This document shows positions 9,572-20,046 of a DNA stretch of 64,000 bases, one piece after another. The translations under genes were made by a program, and so were the position numbers. The notes below the pieces were generated by a model, which worked only from the letters and a program-made list of their open reading frames with translations, was not told the DNA's origin and searched no databases. Each line of letters begins with the position of its first letter. Position 1 is the first letter of the stretch. Origin of the DNA: Lachnospiraceae bacterium (GTDB lineage: Bacteria; Bacillota; Clostridia; Lachnospirales; Lachnospiraceae); assembly GCA_024691125.1 (NCBI GenBank), contig JAILNV010000016.1, positions 62,001 to 126,000 of the forward strand, in the 5' to 3' direction.

Positions 9572-9877
9572 TTACTGCTGCAACGACTGTTCATCCTCAG
9601 TCACTGCGTCCTCGAGGATCCCTTCCTCACCGTTCCCTTCTGCATCACCATCCTGCTTTTCAAGTACTTCGCCCTCGTCATCCACGCGTTTATCATCAGA
9701 TATTTCGAATTTGTCAAATATCTTCTTGATGATAAGACCTATGATAAGGAATACAATAAGTACTGCCAGCAGCACGACAAGCATATCGTGAAGGCTGTAA
9801 TGATCCAAATATGTAACTATGCAGGCTACCGCACCCGCCAAAAGCATTACAAAAAGCGGCACCTTCTTAGTATTCAT
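9572..9877 (-). CDS. Small two-TM hypothetical protein between cheD and fliA
   Basis: Two hydrophobic segments followed by acidic tail; co-directional. Confidence 0.7.
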   Translation of the reverse strand: MNTKKVPLFVMLLAGAVACIVTYLDHYSLHDMLVVLLAVLIVFLIIGLIIKKIFDKFEISDDKRVDDEGEVLEKQDGDAEGNGEEGILEDAVTEDEQSLQQ

Positions 9878-9891
9878 ATAACATATACCTG

Positions 9892-10377
9892 CTATATCTT
9901 TTTTACATCCCTGCCTACTGCCTTGATCACAAAATCTCCCGTTTCGGGAAAGAACTCCACCGTGCGTCCGTAATTCAAGCCTGTATCCTGCGCAAGGATC
10001 GGGATCTTCATTTCCCCAAGTATCTTGACAACCGCTTCGGCATTTCTCGCGCCTACCGCCATTGTTTCCGATTTACTCTGCAATGCGAACATCTGTGCGC
10101 CACCGGCGATCTTTGCCACCAATCGTGTTCTGGAGGCACCGGCAGCAACCATAATACGAACCAGTTCGGCAATTCCCGTATCTGCAAATTTAGCTATACA
10201 TGTATTATTGGCAATCTTCTTGCTGTCGGGCAGCATGATATGTGCCAGACCGCCAACCTTTGTAATCGGATCTCTTATTGCAATACCGATACATGAACCC
10301 AACCCAAGTGTTGTTATAGCATCGGGAGCTTTGCACAGCTTAAGGTCCGCCATACCAACCTTTATCATTTCACCCAT
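9892..10377 (-). CDS. cheD: Chemoreceptor glutamine deamidase CheD
   Basis: TTLGLGSCIGIAIRDP...GGLAHIMLPDS (Cys/His catalytic motifs). Confidence 0.95.
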   Translation of the reverse strand: MGEMIKVGMADLKLCKAPDAITTLGLGSCIGIAIRDPITKVGGLAHIMLPDSKKIANNTCIAKFADTGIAELVRIMVAAGASRTRLVAKIAGGAQMFALQSKSETMAVGARNAEAVVKILGEMKIPILAQDTGLNYGRTVEFFPETGDFVIKAVGRDVKKI

Positions 10378-10390
10378 AATCGTTTACCCA

Positions 10391-11008
10391 TTACATACCC
10401 AAAGAGCCCAAAATCTTATCATACGACTCAAGATCCGGCACAAGTATAAAGAATCCGTCCAGCTTCATTTCATCGGAAAACTGTGTCTGTATCAGAAGCA
10501 TCTTGTCGCCGACCTCTCCAAATTCTATTGCCGGAACACTCAGAATGGATCCGCACATATCTATGCTTATCGCAGGGATTGAAGAGATTATCTTAAGATT
10601 GGTAAGCATGGACAGGGACGACAGATAGGAGCCCGTAATAATATTACCTATCTCCTTCAGCGCCGAATACTCCATTTCACCGAATTCCGAAACATTATCC
10701 ACCTCCGGCGTACCCATAAGCTTACTGATCAGAGTTATAGCCGATTTCTCTTCAAGCAGGAACATTATGCTCCCCGTAATATCTCCCTCTACAAGCTGGT
10801 AAATCCCGGCCATAAGCTGTTCCTCGCCCCCCATTGCTTCTCCTACCTCGGAGAATTCAAGAAGGTCTACCTTAGGTACCTTCATATCAACCTTGGTATT
10901 AAGAAGCTGGGCCAGCGCAGTGGTTGCATTTCCGGCACCGATATTACCTATTTCCTTGAGAATGTCAAAATAAACACCCTCCATATTATTAAGATCAATC
11001 TTAGCCAT
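10391..11008 (-). CDS. cheC: CheY-P phosphatase CheC
   Basis: Two D/SxxxExxN motifs (DILKEIGN and SALKEIGN). Confidence 0.95.
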   Translation of the reverse strand: MAKIDLNNMEGVYFDILKEIGNIGAGNATTALAQLLNTKVDMKVPKVDLLEFSEVGEAMGGEEQLMAGIYQLVEGDITGSIMFLLEEKSAITLISKLMGTPEVDNVSEFGEMEYSALKEIGNIITGSYLSSLSMLTNLKIISSIPAISIDMCGSILSVPAIEFGEVGDKMLLIQTQFSDEMKLDGFFILVPDLESYDKILGSLGM

Positions 11009-11038
11009 TTAGTCTACCTCATATAAACCGCGTAAGTA

Positions 11039-11506
11039 TCAGGCAGTTTCCTTCTCCGATATAACAACATTAAGGTCAAGCAGCGAGATAAGAGTTCCAC
11101 CTGTTTTACCGATTCCGTTGATATAGGTGGGGTCGTTGTTTGTGCTGCTTCTGGAAGCCGCGTCAATATTATTATCCGTAAGCGTAACAACCTCTTTAAC
11201 CGCATCAACAATAATGCCGACAGGAGCATTGGGCTCCAGCTTGATAATAATTATCCTTGTCTTATTGGTATTCTCTACTTCGGGAAGATTAACCTTCATT
11301 CTGAAGCTCATTACCGGAACTACTTCACCTCGAAGATTTATAACTCCCTTAAAATAGTCCTGACAGTTAGGTACTCTTGTTATCTTCTGCATACGTACAA
11401 TATTATCAACGTATTTAATGTCTATACCGTACTGCTCATCTCCTATGTTTATTACTATAAACTGAGTTGTGTCAAACTCGTTATTCATTAAGCTAATCTC
11501 GTCCAT
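11039..11506 (-). CDS. cheW: Chemotaxis protein CheW
   Basis: FIVINIGDEQYGIDIKYVDNIVRMQKITRVPNCQDYFKGVINLRGEVVPV. Confidence 0.95.
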   Translation of the reverse strand: MDEISLMNNEFDTTQFIVINIGDEQYGIDIKYVDNIVRMQKITRVPNCQDYFKGVINLRGEVVPVMSFRMKVNLPEVENTNKTRIIIIKLEPNAPVGIIVDAVKEVVTLTDNNIDAASRSSTNNDPTYINGIGKTGGTLISLLDLNVVISEKETA

Positions 11507-11598
11507 GATGCCCCTCCTTTTAGTGTCATAAGGCTCAGCCGCTTTAGCTTTAAAGCGTCCTTACGACCTTTCTCTTTTATTTAATTCATATAATATTA

Positions 11599-13761
11599 TC
11601 AGATAAGACAATTAGCATCGATGATAAGTGCTACTTCGCCATCGCCCAGGATCGTCGCGCCGCTTATCATCCTGCTTGTGCAGTTAATGTATTTTCCGAG
11701 TGATTTGATAACGATCTCCTGCTGTCCGATAAGTTCATCAACAACAAGGCCCGCATACTGATCACCCTTCTTTACGATAACCACTATCATCCTGTCCTTG
11801 TTCTCTTTCGGCATCTCGAGACCCAGTACCTCATGCAGTCTGACAATGGGAATAACGTTTCCTCTTAAGTGGATAACTTCCTTGGCCTCAACATACTTCA
11901 CATCATTCTCACTTATATCCTCAATGGTATCTATCGAACCGAGCGAGATTGCATAGGTCTCTCCGCCCACAATAACCATGAGAGCCTGTATGATAGCAAG
12001 CGTAAGCGGAAGTCTTATCGAGAAGGTGGAGCCTTCACCAAGCTTGGTCTTAACGCTTACATCACCGCCAAGAGCTTCTATCTTGCTCTTAACAACATCA
12101 AGTCCAACACCTCGTCCGGATACATCCGAAACCACCTTTGCAGTCGAGAAGCTTGGCAGGAACAGAAGATCTATGATCTCCTTGCTGCTCATGTTCTCAC
12201 CCTGTTCAGCCGTAATGGTACCACGGTCGATAGCCTTTCTCTTAACGGCTTCAACATCGATTCCGTTACCGTCATCCTTAACCTCAATGACAACGTTATT
12301 ACCATCCTGATATGCATCAAGGAAGATTGATCCTGTGGGATTCTTGCCCTTTGCGATTCTTTCCTCGGTTGATTCAAGACCGTGATCCGCCGAGTTACGG
12401 AGCATATGCATAAGAGGATCACCGATCTCATCCACCACCGTACGGTCAAGTTCTGTATCCTCACCTGACATATACAGTTCCATCTTCTTGTTAAGCTTCT
12501 TGGAAAGATCCCTTATCATTCTCGGGAACTTGGTCGTGATACTCTCGATAGGTACCATTCGAACCTTCATAACCGATTCATGAAGATTGGTCGTAACACT
12601 TTCAAGATATTCTATCTGTTCGTTAAAGTTACTGTTATTTCCGGCCTGGCCGCCCGATGCCGCGGAAGACACCAGTGAGTTCTTTGCAATGATCAGCTCA
12701 CTCACGAGGTTCATCAGCACATCCAGCTTCTCTATGTCTACTCTGACCGTTCTGTTTACTACAGGCTTGTTGGCTCCCTTCTTGGCAGGTGCGTTGCCGC
12801 CCTGTGCTGCCGGTGCAGCTGCAGGTGCCGCAGCAGCTGCGGGTGCAGGTGAAGCGGGTGCTGCGGTCTCCTCCTTTGCAGGCTGGGCCGTCTCGGCTGC
12901 GCCCGACTCTTCTTTGGCTTCCACTGCCTTTTCATTGGCTTCTCCGTTTGCTATGGCATCGGCAGCGCTTACCTTCTCGCCGATAACCTTCTCTATCTCG
13001 GATACGCTCATGATGGCTGCTTCTACCTTGTCATAGCCCTCTTCGCTTATAATATACAGACTGAAGTCAAAATCAAATTTCTCATCTTCAATATCCTGCG
13101 TGGACGGCTCGGATATGATTATCTCACCGAGCTCCTCTACCGCCTTGAATACCAGAAATGCCCTTGCTGCTTTAAGGATACAGGACTCCTGAATAAATAC
13201 GGTGCATCCGTAGATATTCATCTTCTTTTCTTCAGCTTCCTTAAGAGCATTTATCTCGTGCTCCTGAAGCGCAATGTTCTTCCACTTCTTATCACCGTTT
13301 TCGTTACCGGAATCCGAAGCCGGCTCTTCCTTTGTTTCCGCAGGTGCTTCCTCGGTTACATTTCCGGTTCCTTCATCAAGGCACTGCTGTAACGCTTTAA
13401 TTAAAGCGGCATTATCATTGGTTCCCTCATCCTGAGTCTCCTGGATCGTGTTTTTATACTCTTCCAGCGCATCTAGCGTCTGGAAAAGAACATCCACAAG
13501 ATTACTGGTAACCTTCATCTTGCCGTTTCTTATCTCCGAGAACACATTCTCCATATCGTGAGTAAGAGCCTGCATCCTCTTATAACCCATTGTACCGGCC
13601 ATACCCTTCAAAGAATGTGCCGCGCGGAATATCTCATTTATGGTATCCGCATTCTCCGGTTCATTCTCCAGGATCATCAGCTGGTCACTCAGACTTTGTA
13701 AATGCTCATTTGTTTCATCGAGAAAGATTTCCAAATACTGGTTAACATCCATGGCTAACAT
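11599..13761 (-). CDS. cheA: Chemotaxis histidine kinase CheA
   Basis: HPt AAHSLKGMAGTMGY; LMHMLRNSADHGLES; GRGVGLDVVKSKI; C-terminal CheW-like domain. Confidence 0.97.
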   Translation of the reverse strand: MLAMDVNQYLEIFLDETNEHLQSLSDQLMILENEPENADTINEIFRAAHSLKGMAGTMGYKRMQALTHDMENVFSEIRNGKMKVTSNLVDVLFQTLDALEEYKNTIQETQDEGTNDNAALIKALQQCLDEGTGNVTEEAPAETKEEPASDSGNENGDKKWKNIALQEHEINALKEAEEKKMNIYGCTVFIQESCILKAARAFLVFKAVEELGEIIISEPSTQDIEDEKFDFDFSLYIISEEGYDKVEAAIMSVSEIEKVIGEKVSAADAIANGEANEKAVEAKEESGAAETAQPAKEETAAPASPAPAAAAAPAAAPAAQGGNAPAKKGANKPVVNRTVRVDIEKLDVLMNLVSELIIAKNSLVSSAASGGQAGNNSNFNEQIEYLESVTTNLHESVMKVRMVPIESITTKFPRMIRDLSKKLNKKMELYMSGEDTELDRTVVDEIGDPLMHMLRNSADHGLESTEERIAKGKNPTGSIFLDAYQDGNNVVIEVKDDGNGIDVEAVKRKAIDRGTITAEQGENMSSKEIIDLLFLPSFSTAKVVSDVSGRGVGLDVVKSKIEALGGDVSVKTKLGEGSTFSIRLPLTLAIIQALMVIVGGETYAISLGSIDTIEDISENDVKYVEAKEVIHLRGNVIPIVRLHEVLGLEMPKENKDRMIVVIVKKGDQYAGLVVDELIGQQEIVIKSLGKYINCTSRMISGATILGDGEVALIIDANCLI

Positions 13762-15011
13762 ACCCCCACGTTCTTAATAATTTGTTCTGCAACCTGTGTA
13801 AGCGGAACCACCTCATCGGCAAGCCTGCCTTCAACTATGCTTCGCGGCATTCCGTAAACGGTACAGCTTTCTTCATTCTGTGCGATCACATGAATCTTCT
13901 GACTCTTCTTAAGATTAACAATACCGGCGGTTCCGTCAGCTCCCATTCCGGTAAGGACAACACATACTACTTCGTCATATCCGCATCCAACCAAAGACTC
14001 ATACATATAATTGGCACACGGCTTAACACCTTCTCTTGACGGTTCATCCGTAAGGTGGAGCTTCATTGCTCCCGCCGACTTCGAGGCTTTAAGATGAGCG
14101 CCTCCCGGAGCGATATAAACATGTCCGTTGGCTATCGTTTCCCCATCCCTTGCTTCCGTCACTTCCACATCACTCAGTTCATTAAGACGGCTTGCAAGCG
14201 ATGCGGTAAAGCCCTTGGGCATATGCTGTACAAGAAGAACCGGTGCCTTAAGATTACCCGGAAGTCTGGGAATAACCTCCTGAAGGGCCTTGGGACCACC
14301 TGTCGATGACGCTATGGCAACGATCTTCTTCCCCGGAACCCTGGGATGCGATTCCGATGCTGCCGGGCCTTCCGGCCTTCCGGCGAATGGCAGGCTGCTC
14401 CTTGTACTGCCCGTTCCGAATCTTGATACCGATGCTCTTCCTTCTCCCGGCTTCTCCGTCCTGCCTGCAGCGGTATCACCCGCACGTGATCCCGTCGCCG
14501 CACCCGGCTTGTCGGTATGGAAGTTTACATCATATCTTGATACAAACGTTGTTCCTTTATGTGCTGTATCCGATGCAAGATGAGCTCCCGCTCTTGCCAT
14601 GTAGTTTCTGTTTGCCTTTGTTACCACATCGAGCAGATCCAGAAATCTCTTTTTGAACTCATCATGCCTTGCGTCCGCAACATTCTCGGGCTTTTTTATG
14701 AAATCCACGGCTCCGAGATCAAGGGCTCTGATAGTCTCCTTCGCGCCCTCACCTGTTGTGGTACTCGCCATCAGGACATTGGCATATACTTTACTCTTCT
14801 GCATTTCTTCAAGCATTTCCAGTCCTGTCATCTTGGGCATATATACATCAAGAACTACAGCATCATAAGCCTTTGCACATATTTTTTTGAACCCGTCCGC
14901 TCCGTCTATTGCATATTCGACGACCTCAAATCTGCTGTCCGAATTTATTATATCACACAGAACCCGTCTCATGAGTGCAGAATCATCTACGATCAGTATT
15001 TTCTTTTTCAA
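13755..15011 (-). CDS. cheB: Protein-glutamate methylesterase CheB
   Basis: Receiver KILIVDDSALMRRVL; esterase ASSTGGPKALQEVIPRLP, VQHMPKGFTASLASRLN, LTGMGADGTAG. Confidence 0.97.
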   Translation of the reverse strand: MKKKILIVDDSALMRRVLCDIINSDSRFEVVEYAIDGADGFKKICAKAYDAVVLDVYMPKMTGLEMLEEMQKSKVYANVLMASTTTGEGAKETIRALDLGAVDFIKKPENVADARHDEFKKRFLDLLDVVTKANRNYMARAGAHLASDTAHKGTTFVSRYDVNFHTDKPGAATGSRAGDTAAGRTEKPGEGRASVSRFGTGSTRSSLPFAGRPEGPAASESHPRVPGKKIVAIASSTGGPKALQEVIPRLPGNLKAPVLLVQHMPKGFTASLASRLNELSDVEVTEARDGETIANGHVYIAPGGAHLKASKSAGAMKLHLTDEPSREGVKPCANYMYESLVGCGYDEVVCVVLTGMGADGTAGIVNLKKSQKIHVIAQNEESCTVYGMPRSIVEGRLADEVVPLTQVAEQIIKNVGVC

Positions 15012-15014
15012 TTC

Positions 15015-15761
15015 TCATCCCTTCTCTCTGCGCCTGATTTTTCTTTCCTCTTCAAAGATGAACTTTATTATGCTTTCGCGCTCATCATTCATTATATTAA
15101 TGAACTGTATCCGGTGTTCAAAGGAACCCGGCCTGCTGTTAAGCTCCTCCGAATAAAGGACGCGCCCAAGCAGCCTGTACTCAGTAAGCTTGCCGTTCAC
15201 AAAAAGCGAAAAGACAAATCTAATATTACTTCCCTTTGGATATTTCACCCTGGATATAAACCTTGCTCCGCCACCGCTTATATCAACCATAACACCGTTG
15301 TTAAAGGTAATATCGGTATCAAGGAAATGAACCTGTTCAAGATACGGAGCCTGATTACGCTCCTCTTCCGAAACATTCCTCGCCTTCATGTCAAGAACAC
15401 AGTTCAGACGATAGTACTCGCGTCGTTGATATCTGCGTATATCGGTTGTCAGCTCCATGACGAGTATGAAGATGTTGTCTGATTTATAACGGTCTATAAC
15501 CCTTGCCAGACACTGATAGAGACCGGACTGGGTATAAAAACACAGGTTATATTCCCCGTCTACCGGAAGCAGTATAACCTTGCCCTGCTCCATGGGCATC
15601 CCTATCTTGATCTGATCCTCGGATATTATGTCATAGACCTGGCTTCTGTAATTCTTCTTTTCACCCTGGTCATTATTATCCTTTGAGTTATTGATAGTTT
15701 CAAGTTCAAGCTTGTCTCCTGTCTTAACGTACTTTGATAACATATCCTTCTCCCTGCTCAT
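15015..15761 (-). CDS. Flagellar brake protein, YcgR-like with PilZ domain (c-di-GMP receptor)
   Basis: RRYQRREYYRLNC...VDISGGGARFIS PilZ motifs; position in chemotaxis operon. Confidence 0.85.
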   Translation of the reverse strand: MSREKDMLSKYVKTGDKLELETINNSKDNNDQGEKKNYRSQVYDIISEDQIKIGMPMEQGKVILLPVDGEYNLCFYTQSGLYQCLARVIDRYKSDNIFILVMELTTDIRRYQRREYYRLNCVLDMKARNVSEEERNQAPYLEQVHFLDTDITFNNGVMVDISGGGARFISRVKYPKGSNIRFVFSLFVNGKLTEYRLLGRVLYSEELNSRPGSFEHRIQFINIMNDERESIIKFIFEEERKIRRREKG

Positions 15762-15806
15762 TATACTTGTTTTTAACTACAATCCGGGATAACTCATATC
15801 CTCCCG

Positions 15807-16700
15807 TTATTGCCATTCCCTGCTTTTTATCCCCCGTACCATATTGGCAAAGAATCCGGTCATTCCGTGTTTCTTGAATGCCCCTTCTCCCACATTGCTC
15901 GTAAGCGTATGCGCCAGTGTCTCAAATGCCCTTGCGCTCTTTGCGTTGGGATTATCAATGGAGATCGGTGTCTGCTGCATGACCGCCCTTACCAGCTGCG
16001 AATCCTCAGGTACGTATCCCAAATATCTTATCGGTATCTTTAAATATCTGCTGACCACGGCATTAAGCTTATTGAACAGCTGCTGACCTTCCTCCGGACT
16101 CCGTACCTTATTGGCCACAACCTTTATCGTTGTCATCTCCCTGCTGAACCTGACGTGTCTGTTAAGCGCCTTTAGGAGTGAATACGAATCTGTGATCGAT
16201 GTGGGTTCCGGTGTGGTCACCAGCAGGACTTCACCGCTTGCCACAAGAAATTCTATTACCGCGTCCGATATTCCAGCTCCGGTATCGATAATGATCACAT
16301 CGGCCAGCATATCAAGCTCCGCCAGGTTCTGGATAAGATAATTGATATAATCCCTGCCGAGATTTGTCAGTCCGGCAATACCCGATCCGCCGGAAATAAA
16401 ACCAATATCCATGGGACCTCTTGTGATTATCTCTTTTATATTCTTGCCCTGGTATATAAGATCGCCCAGATTATGTTTGGGTATCGCGCCGAACATTACC
16501 TCTATGTTCGCCAGTCCGAAGTCAGCATCAAATATGATAACCCTCTGTCCCAGTCTTCTCAGCTGTACAGCCAGATTTATCGAAACATTCGACTTTCCGA
16601 CTCCACCCTTGCCGCTCGTTACTGTAATGACTCTGGCTGTGGGGCGCTGTACCTGGGCGTTCATTTTTATTATATTTCTCAAATGTTCCGCCTGATCCAT
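15807..16700 (-). CDS. flhG: FlhG/MinD-family ATPase
   Basis: VTSGKGGVGKSNVSINLA; next to flhF. Confidence 0.93.
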   Translation of the reverse strand: MDQAEHLRNIIKMNAQVQRPTARVITVTSGKGGVGKSNVSINLAVQLRRLGQRVIIFDADFGLANIEVMFGAIPKHNLGDLIYQGKNIKEIITRGPMDIGFISGGSGIAGLTNLGRDYINYLIQNLAELDMLADVIIIDTGAGISDAVIEFLVASGEVLLVTTPEPTSITDSYSLLKALNRHVRFSREMTTIKVVANKVRSPEEGQQLFNKLNAVVSRYLKIPIRYLGYVPEDSQLVRAVMQQTPISIDNPNAKSARAFETLAHTLTSNVGEGAFKKHGMTGFFANMVRGIKSREWQ

Positions 16701-16701
16701 A

Positions 16702-17946
16702 TCAAGTGCCTCCCAACAGCTGTTTTACCGTATTCTGCGGGCTGAACTGCTCTATATCGTCAGGCACGTTCTGACCGCAGGTGATATAAGACATCTGTGC
16801 CCCTGTATGCATCTTAAGATTAAACAGATTGCCAAAGGTTGTAGTCTCATCAAGCTTAGTGAAGATCAGCTTGTAATCCGTTATTTCACTGTACGCATCC
16901 GCAATGCTTATAAGATCCCTGTATTTTGTCGTAGCACTCAGTACGAGATATGTCTCCTTTTCCACCACGCCGTCAACGCAGTGTACAAACTGTTTCATAC
17001 TGTTTTTCTGAGCCTCGTTATGATGCGAATGTCCTGCCGTATCCACAAGAATGTAATCATATCCTGCGAATTCCTTAAGGGCTTCCTTTATCTCATCCTC
17101 GGTGTAGATGACCCTGAACGGAGCATCCATAATATTTGCATAGGTCCTAAGCTGCTCTGCCGCAGCTATTCTGTACGTATCCGTAGTTATAAGGGCTACC
17201 CTTTTCTTATCTTCAAAATTAAGCCTTGAAGCAAGCTTTGCTATCGTAGTGGTCTTACCCACGCCTGTTGGACCTATAAAAAATATAAGCTTGGCCCCTT
17301 CAACTGCAGGAGTAATAGTCGATGGCTGTCCAAACTGCAGGATCATTTTCTGATAGATATTAGCCAGGAAAATATCTATTCCCGCTCCCGGTTTCCTTAT
17401 CTTTTCAAGTTCATCTATTATTTCGTTGGCATATTTTTCATCCACTTCATTATCAATAAGCGTATTGTAAATAAGCTTAAAGAAGGCCATCTGTTCATCC
17501 GAATCGGGCGATGGATCAAAATCAGCTTCTGCCGTTTCCTTTAACATCTGCTGCTCTATCAAAAGATGAAGGCTTTCAAGCTTCTCCTCAAGCGACTGTG
17601 CACTGTCCTTTGAGTAATCTCCCACCGGAGCCTCCTGTGCATTTCTTATGATATCGGCTTCCAGTCCGGCATTTATATTTATAACGCTGTCGCTCCTGTC
17701 TTCATTTACCCTGTCGTTTCTTGCGGCGGATTGCGTGCGCTTTCTTGCAGACGGCCTGAATACATTTTTCTCCGGCTCATCTTCAAGCGCAGCCGTTATC
17801 TCTACCATAGGCTTGCGAAACAGCGCCAGAAAACCTTTTTTTTTGAAGCTCCGCACATTCATTATCACTACGGAATCACCAAGTTCTTTTCTTGCAAGCT
17901 GCGTGGCCTCATCTTCTGTTTTACCCTGAAACTTCTTGATTATCAT
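16702..17946 (-). CDS. flhF: SRP-type GTPase FlhF
   Basis: FIGPTGVGKTTTIAKLASR...ALITTDTYRIAAAEQLRTYA...LVDTAGHS. Confidence 0.97.
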   Translation of the reverse strand: MIIKKFQGKTEDEATQLARKELGDSVVIMNVRSFKKKGFLALFRKPMVEITAALEDEPEKNVFRPSARKRTQSAARNDRVNEDRSDSVININAGLEADIIRNAQEAPVGDYSKDSAQSLEEKLESLHLLIEQQMLKETAEADFDPSPDSDEQMAFFKLIYNTLIDNEVDEKYANEIIDELEKIRKPGAGIDIFLANIYQKMILQFGQPSTITPAVEGAKLIFFIGPTGVGKTTTIAKLASRLNFEDKKRVALITTDTYRIAAAEQLRTYANIMDAPFRVIYTEDEIKEALKEFAGYDYILVDTAGHSHHNEAQKNSMKQFVHCVDGVVEKETYLVLSATTKYRDLISIADAYSEITDYKLIFTKLDETTTFGNLFNLKMHTGAQMSYITCGQNVPDDIEQFSPQNTVKQLLGGT

Positions 17947-19982
17947 TAAGCTGTCACCACCCCAACAGACTGCAGTTCAACGCCGTCGACCTCACTGTAC
18001 GAAACGACAATGATGTCTTTGTTTTTGCTTTCTATAAGAGTCTTAAAATACATCCTCACAATGGGTGAAGTTATTATTATCGGTGTCTTTCCCAGGTCAA
18101 TAAGCTTACCTGCTTCCCTGTCAGCCGCATCCTGGATTGCCCTTATCCTTTCGGGATCCAGCACAAGGTATGCTCCCTGCTCATTCTGTTTAACATTAGC
18201 CATGATCTCCTGTTCGATCCTCGGATCGAGCGTGATCACCTGCGTAACCTCACCGGCCGGAAAATACTTGGCAGTTATCGCCCTCTTAAGGCTCTGTCTC
18301 GCATATTCTGTCAGCACATCGGTATCTCTGGTCATAACGGCGCGGTCAGCCAGAGTCTCAAATATCGTCAGCAGGTCGCGGATCGAAATTCCTTCCCTAA
18401 GCAGATTCTGAAGTACCTTCTGTATCTCTCCAAGCCCCAGAAGCTTGGGTGTAAGCTCGTCAACCAGTGAAGGATTCGTCTCCTTGATATTATTGACAAG
18501 ATTCTGCACATCCTGTCTTGTCAGCAGTTCTGCAATATGCTGCCTTATTATCTCTGTCAGATGCGTTGCTATTATTGAAGGCGGATCAACAACTGTCCAG
18601 CCCTTACTCTCAACCATCTCTCTCTGCGATTCCGTTATCCATTTGGCGGGAAGTCCGAACGAAGGCTCTACCGTATCGATTCCGCCTATATCATCATCCA
18701 GATATCCCGGATTCATGGCCATGTAATGGTCAAAGAGGATCTCACCTTCACTGACCTGTATTCCCTTTATCTTAATTATATACTGATTAGGATTCAGCTG
18801 GATATTATCTCTGAGTCGTATGATGGGAACAACGGTACCCATCTCAAGAGCCACCTGCCTTCTTATCATAACAACACGGTCCAAAAGGTCGCCGCCCTGA
18901 TTAACATCGGCAAGCGGTATGATACCGTAACCGAATTCCAGCTCGATAGGATCCACCTGAAGAAGTGATACGACATTCTCAGGCTTTCGTATCTCCTCCG
19001 CTTCCGCTTCGGTTTCATCCACTGCCGCTTCAACCTTGGCTTCCTCGAGTGTATTTGCCATCATTCTGCCGCATACTATAAAGACAGCTCCGAAGCTCAC
19101 GAACAGAAGAAGGTTCAGAGGAGTAAATATTCCGAGGAAGGTCAGTATTCCGCCCGTCATATACAGCGCTCTCGGAAGGCCGAAGAGCTGTTTGACAATA
19201 ACATTACCGAAGTCAGCCTCCTTGCCGCCCTTGGTGACCAGAATACCTGTGGCAAGCGAGATCGCAAGCGAAGGGATCTGTGATACCAGTCCGTCACCTA
19301 TGGTAAGAATGGCATATTTCTGTAGAGCTTCCTGGAAATCAAGCCCTCCCCTTGTCATTCCCATTATTATACCGCCGACGATATTAACCGCCGTTATGAT
19401 AAGCCCGGCTGTCGCATCTCCCTTTACATACTTAACAGCACCATCCATCGAGCCGAAGAAGCTTGATTCCTCCTGTATTTTGTCTCGTCTTCTCTTCGCC
19501 TCTTCATCCGTGATCGCGCCCGTATTAAGATCGGCATCTATTGCCATCTGCTTACCGGGCATGGCATCAAGTGTAAATCTTGCCGTTACCTCAGCCACAC
19601 GTTCTGAACCCTTATTTATGACCATGAACTGAACAATAATAAGGATAATAAATACGATGGTACCCATGACCAGGTCACCGCCGCCCACGAAGCTTCCGAA
19701 TGTCTCGACAACATTACCGGGAGACCCCGTTGAAAGTATCAGCCTTGTCGATGAAACATTCAGGGAAATACGGAAAAGTGTCGTGAACAAAAGCATTGTC
19801 GGATAGAACGACATATCCAGTACTTCCTTTGCAAACATCGAATTAAACAGTATGGTAAAGGCTACAGCCATATTAAGAGCCAGACATATGTCCAGAACGA
19901 ATGACTTAAGGGGAATGATCAGAAATACAAATGCACAGATAAGATATAAGGCTACGCCTACATCAGCTTTTCCTATCTTCAT
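17946..19982 (-). CDS. flhA: Flagellar biosynthesis protein FlhA
   Basis: MSFYPTMLLFTTLFRISLNVSSTRLIL; RDKIQEESSFFGSMDGAVKYVKGDA; ORF extends to 20000. Confidence 0.97.
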   Translation of the reverse strand: MKIGKADVGVALYLICAFVFLIIPLKSFVLDICLALNMAVAFTILFNSMFAKEVLDMSFYPTMLLFTTLFRISLNVSSTRLILSTGSPGNVVETFGSFVGGGDLVMGTIVFIILIIVQFMVINKGSERVAEVTARFTLDAMPGKQMAIDADLNTGAITDEEAKRRRDKIQEESSFFGSMDGAVKYVKGDATAGLIITAVNIVGGIIMGMTRGGLDFQEALQKYAILTIGDGLVSQIPSLAISLATGILVTKGGKEADFGNVIVKQLFGLPRALYMTGGILTFLGIFTPLNLLLFVSFGAVFIVCGRMMANTLEEAKVEAAVDETEAEAEEIRKPENVVSLLQVDPIELEFGYGIIPLADVNQGGDLLDRVVMIRRQVALEMGTVVPIIRLRDNIQLNPNQYIIKIKGIQVSEGEILFDHYMAMNPGYLDDDIGGIDTVEPSFGLPAKWITESQREMVESKGWTVVDPPSIIATHLTEIIRQHIAELLTRQDVQNLVNNIKETNPSLVDELTPKLLGLGEIQKVLQNLLREGISIRDLLTIFETLADRAVMTRDTDVLTEYARQSLKRAITAKYFPAGEVTQVITLDPRIEQEIMANVKQNEQGAYLVLDPERIRAIQDAADREAGKLIDLGKTPIIITSPIVRMYFKTLIESKNKDIIVVSYSEVDGVELQSVGVVTA

Positions 19983-20046
19983 CCGATCCCCTCCCCTCAT
20001 ATATTATATGTACTGCCTCTGCCAAAAGCAGCCGGCACATTACGCA

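Noticed and set aside
12587-13036. 149-aa plus-strand ORF, Ala-rich
   Set aside because: Antisense to cheA; no RBS or recognised domain.
14559-15482. 307-aa plus ORF antisense to cheB and the PilZ gene
   Set aside because: Spans two well-supported minus-strand genes; composition typical of a reverse-strand shadow.
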